Shown here: positions 1-4,937 of the stretch, in pieces
How positions within the stretch are numbered: position 1 is the first letter of the stretch
Layout of the letters: every line of letters starts with the position of its first letter
From: Pseudorhodobacter antarcticus
GTDB lineage: Bacteria; Pseudomonadota; Alphaproteobacteria; Rhodobacterales; Rhodobacteraceae
DNA: 6,023 nucleotides
Direction: 5' to 3'
Assembly: GCA_945897655.1 (NCBI GenBank)
Contig: CAMDHB010000225.1
Coordinates: forward strand, 1-6,023
Notes under the pieces: model-generated
Seen by the model: only the letters and a program-made list of their open reading frames with translations
Told to the model about the DNA's origin: nothing
The model's database searches: none
Position numbers and translations under genes: made by a program

Positions 1-27
1 GCCTTGGCCATAGAGAGGTCGTCGAGT

Positions 28-291
28 CCGGGCGGACACGGAAACGCCCCGCGTTTCCCCGCCCGCCGCGACCAAGGTTCAATTGAACTGGTTCAGCCCA
101 TCCACCAGAGGCCAGCGCCCCGTTGCCCGGCAGGCGATTGCGCCTGCAATCGCCGAGAGGGGCCCTCCCCTTGGAGGGCGCTTCTCGCCCTCCAGGTCGG
201 GCGCTGCCCTGTGTTGGAAGGGCTGAGCCGGTCGACCTGAACCTTGGTCGCGGCGGGCGGGGAAACGCGGGGCGTTTCCTGTTCCGCCCGG
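28..291. repeat. Long imperfect inverted repeat (foldback element), 72-base arms around a 120-base spacer
   Basis: Arm 28-99 is the reverse complement of 220-291 at 63 of 72 positions, with no gaps (paired positions always sum to 319). The core 40-81 / 238-279 is a perfect 42-base match. Mismatches are at 37-39, 82, 83, 85, 86, 89 and 92. Each arm also contains its own small hairpin, GGAAACG-5 nt-CGTTTCC, at 40-58 and 261-279. The element ends 11 bases past the crtC stop. There is no T-tract after either arm, no transposase, and no target-site duplication I can find. It may be a MITE-like or REP-like element, or an RNA structure that protects or separates converging transcripts. The repeat is seen directly; its role is unknown. 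Confidence 0.92.
113..206. repeat. Branched hairpin cluster in the spacer of the foldback element
   Basis: Inside the spacer, CAGCGCCC at 113-120 pairs with GGGCGCTG at 199-206. Enclosed by that stem are two more hairpins. The first is GGCGATTG (133-140) with CAATCGCC (147-154), a perfect 8-bp stem with a 6-base loop. The second pairs 154-168 with 173-187 at 13 of 15 positions, with a 4-base loop; its inner part GCCCTCC/GGAGGGC is perfect, and the first base, 154, is shared with the preceding stem. GCCCTCC recurs at 187-193. Together with the outer arms this would fold into a multibranched structure. Whether it is transcribed is not visible. Confidence 0.75.
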
Positions 292-302
292 GGCGGGTTG
301 CG

Positions 303-1247
303 TCAGGGGGTTGCGAAGGTCCAGCGCGCGCGGCGGGGGACGCGGACGGCGAGCATCGATTTGATGACCGGGTTGGCGAAGCGGTTCAGGTCGAGGGCTT
401 CGTGGACACCAGTCACGGGTTCGCCATTGATGACGGTGCTGACGACGGAGCGGCTGTAGAAGGGGGCGTCGAGCAGGGGCTTGGTCTGGCGGGGTTTGGA
501 GCCTGCGTCACAACGGGTTTCGCGGCTGAGGGCCCAGGCGGTGCGGGAAAGTTTGGCCAGGGGGGGCGGGGCGATTTCGCTGGCCGCGCCTGATGCAGTG
601 ACATCAAGGCCAAGGGCGAGGGTGGTGCCGTCGCGGCGGATGCCGTCGTAAAAGCAGGTGGTGCCGCCGTTTGCGCGGGGATAGCGGCCCCATGTCCAGC
701 GTTGAAAATCAGCCTCCAGCGCCGCAGTGCCGAAGTTGGCGTCGAAGTAGCCGTGGCCGGACCAGCGGTGGCCTTGGGTCAGATCCACTTCGATTCGCGA
801 GGAGGGGGCGAAGGGGCGCCAGATGTGGGAGGCGGAGGGGGTCAAAAGCGCCTCGACCTCCGTCACGGCACTGGGGGTCAGGCGGATCTGGCCGCGCACG
901 CGGGAGATGAGGGGGAGGGCGGAAACCTCGTTGACGTCGATGACGAGGGTACCGTTTTCCCAACGCATCTGGCTGGGGCCGACGGTCAGCGAATCGGGGC
1001 TTTGCCGCAGGGCGGAACGGCCCCGGTCTGTCATGGTGAAGCGGCCGCCGGGGCCGTAGGTCACGACATTGATGCAGCAGTGGTTGGCGGGGTCGCGGCG
1101 GCCGGACCAGGCGTACCAGGGTGAGAACACGGACCCGATGAAGCCGATGACGGAGACGGCGCGTTTGCCGTCATCGGACACGCCATCGACATACCACCAG
1201 GCATAGCCATCGGGGGCGACGGTTACGTCAAAGCGCGGTCGTTCCAG
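303..1247 (-). CDS. crtC: Carotenoid 1,2-hydratase (hydroxyneurosporene synthase) CrtC
   Basis: CrtC adds water across the terminal C1,2 double bond of neurosporene and related acyclic carotenoids, the first end-group step towards spheroidene. The 3' end is firm; the start is not. From a CTG at 1247 the product is 314 residues. Family hallmarks are the GYAWWYVD segment (residues 14-21), FIGSVFSPWYAWSG (36-49), NHCCIN (55-60), HIWRPFAPSS (141-150) and GHGYFDANFG (164-173). H141, W143, Y167 and D169 match residues I recall as catalytic in Rubrivivax CrtC. The only normal in-frame start near the 5' end is GTG 1181 (residue 23, 292 aa), but it would drop GYAWWYVD. The ATG at 1526 lies deep in crtD and is unlikely. 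CTG 1247 has GAGG a few bases upstream and overlaps the crtD end by 25 bases, which suggests coupled translation in a crtD-crtC operon. Shorter CrtC proteins of about 280 residues are annotated in Rhodobacter. Confidence 0.93.
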   Translation of the reverse strand: MERPRFDVTVAPDGYAWWYVDGVSDDGKRAVSVIGFIGSVFSPWYAWSGRRDPANHCCINVVTYGPGGRFTMTDRGRSALRQSPDSLTVGPSQMRWENGTLVIDVNEVSALPLISRVRGQIRLTPSAVTEVEALLTPSASHIWRPFAPSSRIEVDLTQGHRWSGHGYFDANFGTAALEADFQRWTWGRYPRANGGTTCFYDGIRRDGTTLALGLDVTASGAASEIAPPPLAKLSRTAWALSRETRCDAGSKPRQTKPLLDAPFYSRSVVSTVINGEPVTGVHEALDLNRFANPVIKSMLAVRVPRRARWTFATP

Positions 1248-2701
1248 ATCGCCTCGGCCGCGTGCCGACCGGATAAGGCCGCCATCGGCACCCCCGCCCC
1301 CGGATGCGCCCCGCCGCCCGCCAGATACAGACCCTTGAGCCGTGTCCGCGCCATGGGCCGTTGAAACGAGGCCAGCATCCCGTGTGGCGACCGGCCATAT
1401 AGCGCCCCCTGCGACCCCGGAAACAGCGCTGCGAAGCCCGAGGGGGGCGTGCAGGTCTGATCCGCTGGCATCGGATCGAAGGTCAGGCCGAAGCGGGCCA
1501 GCCGCGTGAAGGTTCGGGTTCGGCATTGGTCGAGCTCTCCGACAGTGGATTTGGGGGCGGCGTTCAGGATGATTTGAAAGCGTTCGGGGCCGGGGGGGCG
1601 GGTTTGGCTTTGGCGGTCTTGGGCGCAGATATACAGGGTCGATTCGGTGGACATGCGACCTTCGGCGATGGGGCCGAATTCAAGGGCCGGGTCCGAGGCG
1701 AAAAAGAGGTTGTGCAGGGCCAGGTCGGGACCTGAGGGACGGGCAGCAAAGGTCCAGACATGGGCGGACAGGCTGCGCGGGTTGGCGGCGCTGGCGGGCA
1801 GGGCCTGTTGGGCGCCGTTGCCGAGGAGGCCCGCCACAAGGGCGGCGGGGTCGCCGTTGAAGAGGACGGCATCGCATTTCAGGGTTTGGCCATCGGACAG
1901 GGCGACGGCGGTCACCTGACCGCTGCGTGATTCGATCTTGCGGGCCGTGACGGCGTAATGAAAGGCGGCGCCCTTGGCGGTGGCAAGTTGGGCCAAGGCC
2001 CGGGCCAGATTGTGCATGCCGCCTTGGACGGCCCAGACGCCCTGCGCCTCGGCCCGCCAGATGAGGGACAGGACGGCGGGGGAGTAATCGGGGATGCCGC
2101 CGACATAGGTGGCATAGCGGCCGAAGAGCTGGCGCAGGCGTGGGTCCTGGAAGGAGCGGGCGAGCTGCTGGGTCAGGGTGCGACCGGGCAGAAGGGCGGG
2201 CCAGGCGGTGGGGTGGGCAAGGGCGTTCAGGGCGATGCGGGCCATCTGAGGGCGGGGGGCCTGCATCATGGGGGCGTCGAAGGCGGTGTAAAGGCTGGCC
2301 GATAGCCGGTTGAAGCGGCGAAAGTCAGCCTCGGCCCGCGCGCCTGCAAAGGCGGCGATGGCGGCGGCGCTGGCGTCCATGTCGGCATGCAGGTCAAGGG
2401 TGGAGCCGTCTTGCCACCAGTGGCGGGCCAGCAGGGGTTGGGGCAGGAGGGTGAGGTGATCGTCCAGCGCGGTTCCGGCGGCGGCAAATACATCATCCAG
2501 CACATGGCGCATGGTCAGGACGGTGGGGCCGGCATCGACCGGGCCTGCGGCGCTGGGCAGGGTGCGCATCTTGCCGCCAGGGGTGGAGTGGGCGTCGATC
2601 ACCGTGACGTCGGCGCCTTTTGCGGCAAGGCGGACGGCGGCGCACAGGCCGCCGATGCCTGCGCCGATCACGACAATCCGCTGGGGAGCTTGGTTTCTCA
2701 T
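1223..2701 (-). CDS. crtD: Methoxyneurosporene/hydroxyneurosporene dehydrogenase CrtD (carotenoid 3,4-desaturase)
   Basis: This 492-residue FAD enzyme of the CrtI/phytoene desaturase family introduces the C3,4 double bond into the hydrated, or hydrated and methylated, carotenoid end group. It acts with CrtC and CrtF in the spheroidene branch. The N-terminal Rossmann motif VIGAGIGGLCAAVRLA starts at residue 11, followed by an acidic FAD-ribose contact (VIDAHSTPGGKMRT, 34-47). The C-terminal family signature GLYLAGGGAHPGAGVP is at 457-472. Length is close to the Rhodobacter protein. ATG 2701 is chosen because the FAD motif begins about ten residues later, as usual in the family. No Shine-Dalgarno is visible before it (the preceding bases are TCGCTTGAA). 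The open frame continues far upstream through crtE and crtF antisense, but that part has no family resemblance. CrtI is the main alternative; position next to crtC and divergent from crtE favours CrtD. Confidence 0.95.
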   Translation of the reverse strand: MRNQAPQRIVVIGAGIGGLCAAVRLAAKGADVTVIDAHSTPGGKMRTLPSAAGPVDAGPTVLTMRHVLDDVFAAAGTALDDHLTLLPQPLLARHWWQDGSTLDLHADMDASAAAIAAFAGARAEADFRRFNRLSASLYTAFDAPMMQAPRPQMARIALNALAHPTAWPALLPGRTLTQQLARSFQDPRLRQLFGRYATYVGGIPDYSPAVLSLIWRAEAQGVWAVQGGMHNLARALAQLATAKGAAFHYAVTARKIESRSGQVTAVALSDGQTLKCDAVLFNGDPAALVAGLLGNGAQQALPASAANPRSLSAHVWTFAARPSGPDLALHNLFFASDPALEFGPIAEGRMSTESTLYICAQDRQSQTRPPGPERFQIILNAAPKSTVGELDQCRTRTFTRLARFGLTFDPMPADQTCTPPSGFAALFPGSQGALYGRSPHGMLASFQRPMARTRLKGLYLAGGGAHPGAGVPMAALSGRHAAEAIWNDRALT

Positions 2702-2709
2702 TTCAAGCG

Positions 2710-2738
2710 ATTGTTGACTTAAGGCTGGAAACTGTCCA
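2710..2738 (-). promoter_or_regulatory. Possible sigma-70 promoter for crtD
   Basis: On the reverse strand TGGACA (2738-2733, five of six matches to TTGACA) is followed after 17 bases by AACAAT (2715-2710, four of six matches to TATAAT). Initiation about seven bases further on would fall within a few bases of the crtD ATG at 2701, giving a nearly leaderless mRNA. That would fit the missing Shine-Dalgarno. The -35 box lies inside the crtD-side PpsR-type operator, so repressor binding would block it. This is a motif match only; a start site further upstream is equally possible. Confidence 0.3.
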
Positions 2739-2750
2739 GTATGATTTACA
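2733..2750. promoter_or_regulatory. PpsR/CrtJ-type operator, crtD-proximal (TGT-N12-ACA)
   Basis: TGT at 2733-2735 and ACA at 2748-2750 are separated by exactly 12 bases, the recognised palindrome of PpsR/CrtJ, the aerobic and light-responsive repressor of purple bacterial pigment genes. It lies between the divergent crtD and crtE starts and is the first copy of a 24-bp direct repeat. Binding here could silence both crtDC and crtEF. The regulator gene is not in this window. Confidence 0.8.
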
Positions 2751-2756
2751 CAAATC

Positions 2757-2774
2757 TGTCCATTCAGATTTACA
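2757..2774. promoter_or_regulatory. PpsR/CrtJ-type operator, crtE-proximal (TGT-N12-ACA)
   Basis: TGT at 2757-2759 and ACA at 2772-2774 are again 12 bases apart. The site sits 6 bases after the first operator (centre-to-centre 24 bp) and 32 bases before the crtE ATG, where it would overlap or follow the crtE promoter. Paired sites allow cooperative repressor binding. A second, differently centred dyad (AAATCTG-N6-CAGATTT, 2752-2771) overlaps it. Confidence 0.8.
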
Positions 2775-2806
2775 TAGCGTCCTGACTGCCTGCCTTTGGA
2801 GGCCCG

Positions 2807-3688
2807 ATGTCCCTGATCACCCGGATTGAGAATGCGACTGCTGCCGCGATTTTGCGTGCGCAGGGGAATGGTGGCGATGCGCCGGGCCGGTTGGCGCAGG
2901 CGTTGCATTATGCCGTGACGCCGGGCGGGGCGCGGATCCGGCCTACGATCCTGCTGAGTGTGGCGGCGGCCTGCGGCGATGACCGGCCAGCCCTGTCGGA
3001 TGCGGCGGCGGTGGCGTTGGAGTTGATCCATTCGGCGTCTTTGGTGCATGACGATTTGCCGTGTTTTGACGATGCCGATACGCGGCGGGGCAAGGCTTCG
3101 GTGCACAAGGCCTTCAGCGAACCGTTGGCCGTTTTGACGGGCGACAGTCTGATTGTGCTGGGGTTCGAGGTGCTGGCGGATGCGGCAGGGGATCAGCCGG
3201 GGCGGGCGCTGAAGCTGATCAAGGTGCTGTCGCAGCGCACGGGGATGCCGGGCGGGATTTGTGCGGGACAGGGCTGGGAGAGTGAGGCGCAGGTGAACCT
3301 GTCGGCCTATCACCGGGCCAAGACCGGGGCGCTGTTCATTGCGGCGACGCAGATGGGCGCGATTGCGGCGGGGCAGGATGCCGAGCCGTGGGAAGAATTG
3401 GGCGCGCGAATCGGGGAGGCGTTTCAGGTCGCCGACGATTTGCGCGATGCCTTGTATGATTCGGAGACGCTGGGCAAACCGGCGGGGCAGGATGCCATTC
3501 ATGCGCGGCCAAACGCGGTGGCTGAGTTGGGCGTGCAGGGGGCGATTCGGCGGTTGAAGGACATCTTGGGGGGCGCGATTGCGTCCATTCCCTCTTGCCC
3601 GGGTGAGGCGATGCTGGCCGACATGGTGCGCCGCTATGCCGAGCGGATGACGCCGGTGGCACCCGCCTTTGCCCAGACACGGGGCTGA
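2807..3688 (+). CDS. crtE: Geranylgeranyl diphosphate synthase CrtE
   Basis: This 293-residue trans-isoprenyl diphosphate synthase condenses isopentenyl diphosphate with allylic diphosphates to C20 GGPP, the precursor of phytoene and of the phytyl tail of bacteriochlorophyll. The first aspartate-rich motif is DDLPCFDD (82-89), the DDxxxxD form with two inserted residues that is typical of bacterial type II GGPP synthases. It follows GGARIRP (40-46) and LIHSASLVH (73-81). The second motif is DDLRD (210-214) within EAFQVADDLRDALYD. KASVHKAF (97-103) and KTGALF (172-177) are further substrate-binding segments. The ATG at 2807 is preceded by GGAGG at 2798-2802, four bases away. It starts the rightward unit: crtF follows after three bases. 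Two PpsR-type operators lie just upstream, so aerobic repression is likely. Length and motifs are normal; farnesyl diphosphate synthase is less likely given the crt context. Confidence 0.95.
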   Translation: MSLITRIENATAAAILRAQGNGGDAPGRLAQALHYAVTPGGARIRPTILLSVAAACGDDRPALSDAAAVALELIHSASLVHDDLPCFDDADTRRGKASVHKAFSEPLAVLTGDSLIVLGFEVLADAAGDQPGRALKLIKVLSQRTGMPGGICAGQGWESEAQVNLSAYHRAKTGALFIAATQMGAIAAGQDAEPWEELGARIGEAFQVADDLRDALYDSETLGKPAGQDAIHARPNAVAELGVQGAIRRLKDILGGAIASIPSCPGEAMLADMVRRYAERMTPVAPAFAQTRG

Positions 3689-3691
3689 CGG

Positions 3692-4798
3692 GTGGCGGAT
3701 GTTCCCTTGATGCAACCGCAGCCTGCGGTGGGTTTGCGAGCGCGGATGCTGTGGCTGGCGACGTCGCGCGGGTTTCAGGCCTGGGCAGCGCGGGTGCCGG
3801 TTTTGCGGCGCATTGTGCGGGCCGAGGGTGAGGCGCTGTTTGATATTGTCGCCGGGTTTGTCAACGCGCAGGCGTTGATGGCGCTGGTGGAATTGCGGGT
3901 GCTGCATTTGCTCGAAGGCGGGCCGCAGTCGGTGGCGCATCTGGCGGGGCGGTGCGAGGTGCCGGTAGCGCGGATGCAGGTTTTGCTGCAGGCCGGGGCG
4001 GCGTTGGGGTTGCTGCGGCGCGAGCGGGACGGATTTGGCCTGGCCCTGCGCGGGGCGGCGATGCTGGGTGTGCCGGGGCTGGAGGGGATGGTGCGCCATC
4101 ACCGGGCACTTTATGCAGATCTGGCAGACCCGGTCGCGTTCTGGCGGGGCGGGCAGGATACGGAACTGGCGCGGTTCTGGCCCTATGTCTTTGGTGCGGC
4201 GGGGGCGGTCGATCCGGAGGTGACGGCGACCTATTCGCGGCTGATGGCGGACAGTCAGGTTCTGGTGGCCGAGGATACGCTGCGGATGGTCGATCTGCGC
4301 GGTGTGCGGCACTTGATGGATATTGGCGGCGGCACGGGCGCGTTCGTGACGGCGGTGGGCGACAAGTACCCGAACCTGGCGCTGAGCCTGTTCGATTTGC
4401 CGGTGGTGGTGGCCGGGGCGCGGCTGGGGGCGCGAATCACAGTGCATCCCGGCAGTTTCCGTGACGACCCGCTGCCTGTGGGTGCGGATGCGATCAGCCT
4501 GATTCGTGTTCTGTATGACCATAACGACGAAACGGTCGCGCGGTTGTTGGCCGGTGTTCATGCCGCGCTGCCCAAAGGTGGCCGATTGATCGTGTCAGAG
4601 CCGATGTCGGGCGGTGAGCGGCCGGACCGGGCGACCGATGTGTACTTTGCGGTTTACACGATGGCGATGCAAACCGGGCGTACCAGATCGGGTCAGGACA
4701 TTGGCAAGCTGCTGCAATCCGCCGGTTTCCAGAATATCAAGGAAATCCGGGGACATCGGCCCTTTGTCACTTCGGTCGTGACGGCAGATCGCGGCTGA
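3692..4798 (+). CDS. crtF: Hydroxyneurosporene/demethylspheroidene O-methyltransferase CrtF
   Basis: CrtF transfers a methyl group from S-adenosylmethionine to the C1 hydroxyl made by CrtC, giving the methoxy end group of spheroidene-type carotenoids. The 368-residue product has a winged-helix, dimerisation-type N-terminal half (about 45-125) and a class I methyltransferase domain with the SAM loop LMDIGGGTGAF (208-218), an acidic end of strand 2 (LFDLPVV, 233-239) and YDHNDE (275-280), where H277 sits at the catalytic histidine position of O-methyltransferases. LPKGGRLIVSEP (293-304) is the typical post-motif strand. The chosen start is GTG 3692, three bases after the crtE stop, with a weak GGGG at 3681-3684. 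An in-frame ATG at 3710 (residue 7) is the alternative. The short gap implies co-transcription and coupled translation with crtE. The C-terminal TRSGQDIGKLLQSAGF is standard for the family. Confidence 0.94.
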   Translation: MADVPLMQPQPAVGLRARMLWLATSRGFQAWAARVPVLRRIVRAEGEALFDIVAGFVNAQALMALVELRVLHLLEGGPQSVAHLAGRCEVPVARMQVLLQAGAALGLLRRERDGFGLALRGAAMLGVPGLEGMVRHHRALYADLADPVAFWRGGQDTELARFWPYVFGAAGAVDPEVTATYSRLMADSQVLVAEDTLRMVDLRGVRHLMDIGGGTGAFVTAVGDKYPNLALSLFDLPVVVAGARLGARITVHPGSFRDDPLPVGADAISLIRVLYDHNDETVARLLAGVHAALPKGGRLIVSEPMSGGERPDRATDVYFAVYTMAMQTGRTRSGQDIGKLLQSAGFQNIKEIRGHRPFVTSVVTADRG

Positions 4799-4805
4799 AT
4801 CTGCA

Positions 4806-4819
4806 ATGATCCAGATCAA
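4806..4819. promoter_or_regulatory. FNR/FnrL-like half-site pair upstream of bchC
   Basis: ATGAT-CCAG-ATCAA matches the FNR-family consensus TTGAT-N4-ATCAA at nine of ten defined positions. It begins 8 bases after the crtF stop and ends 2 bases before the first bchC PpsR-type operator. Its centre (4812.5) is about 55 bases upstream of the start predicted from the bchC -10 box, a position where an oxygen-sensing activator could act or compete with the repressor. Chance occurrence cannot be excluded from sequence alone. Confidence 0.4.
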
Positions 4820-4821
4820 TA

Positions 4822-4839
4822 TGTCTATTTTGATTGACA
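4822..4839. promoter_or_regulatory. PpsR/CrtJ-type operator, distal bchC site (TGT-N12-ACA)
   Basis: TGT at 4822-4824 and ACA at 4837-4839 frame 12 bases. The right end of the palindrome is also part of the bchC -35 hexamer TTGACA (4834-4839), so bound repressor would cover the polymerase contact. Its partner site begins 8 bases further on. Confidence 0.85.
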
Positions 4840-4861
4840 CCCGAAAGTGTCAGGTTAAAGT
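4834..4861 (+). promoter_or_regulatory. bchC promoter, sigma-70 type, embedded in the operators
   Basis: A perfect TTGACA -35 box at 4834-4839 is followed after 16 bases by a weaker -10 candidate, TAAAGT at 4856-4861 (three of six matches to TATAAT). Predicted initiation near 4868 would leave a leader of about 70 bases before the GTG of bchC. Both boxes fall within the two TGT-N12-ACA palindromes, the layout known for the Rhodobacter capsulatus bchC promoter. The -10 box is the less certain part. Confidence 0.6.
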
Positions 4862-4865
4862 GACA
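4848..4865. promoter_or_regulatory. PpsR/CrtJ-type operator, proximal bchC site (TGT-N12-ACA)
   Basis: TGT at 4848-4850 and ACA at 4863-4865 frame 12 bases. The gap to the distal site is 8 bases (4840-4847), the same spacing described for the paired CrtJ sites at Rhodobacter capsulatus bchC, where binding is cooperative. It covers the -10 candidate. Confidence 0.85.
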
Positions 4866-4937
4866 ACAACGACCTGAGCACAGCAGACGAGTCCAGTCAC
4901 GGACGCGGACCGAAGCACGGGAGGCCAAGGGACCAAA

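Larger units (their letters stand above)
1..302. other. Non-coding stretch downstream of crtC, no gene supported
   Basis: I see no convincing gene here. The open frames across this stretch are low-complexity, Arg/Pro/Gly-rich and run straight through both arms of the inverted repeat at 28-291, so they look like chance frames in GC-rich DNA. At the left edge a forward frame ends Pro-Trp-Pro-stop at 11-13, which could be the tail of a rightward gene. On the reverse strand an ATG at 11-9 (Met-Ala-Lys) could start a leftward gene, but it has no Shine-Dalgarno sequence. Neither can be identified from so few bases. In Rhodobacter-type clusters crtB or tspO often lies on this side, facing crtC; that is known layout, not something seen here. 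Confidence 0.6.
2732..2774 (+). repeat. 24-bp-period direct repeat carrying the two crtD-crtE operators
   Basis: CTGTCCA-N4-GATTTACA occurs at 2732-2750 and again at 2756-2774. Sixteen of 19 positions agree, with all differences in the central four bases. The identity goes beyond the TGT/ACA bases the repressor needs, which suggests local duplication of one operator or a second constraint on the flanking bases. Confidence 0.85.

Noticed and set aside
1..11. Leftward gene start (Met-Ala-Lys) at the window edge
   Set aside because: Only three codons are visible, with no Shine-Dalgarno; the alternative of a rightward gene ending at 11-13 is equally possible.
4..240. Forward open frame over the foldback element
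   Set aside because: It runs through a repeat arm and the hairpin spacer, has no ribosome-binding site and an Arg/Pro-rich, family-less product.
28..291. Foldback as a rho-independent terminator
   Set aside because: The arms are very long, the spacer is 120 bases and no T-tract follows in either direction, so it does not fit the intrinsic terminator form, though it could still affect transcripts.
123..593. Forward open frame antisense to the crtC end
   Set aside because: Gly-rich shadow of crtC with no recognisable domain.
303..1526. CrtC starting at ATG 1526 (407 residues)
   Set aside because: The first 90 or so residues are low-complexity and lie opposite-frame within the conserved C-terminus of crtD; homology begins only near 1240.
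2714..2745. crtE promoter from TTGACT (2714-2719) and TATGAT (2740-2745)
   Set aside because: The hexamers look good but are 20 bases apart, outside the usual 16-18; no better pair could be fixed, so no crtE promoter was annotated.
1223..4561. A reverse-strand open frame of 1112 codons that extends crtD through crtE and crtF antisense
   Set aside because: Only the part from ATG 2701 resembles a protein family. The upstream part is Arg/Pro/His/Gln-rich antisense of two clear genes and is open only because stops are rare in this GC-rich DNA.
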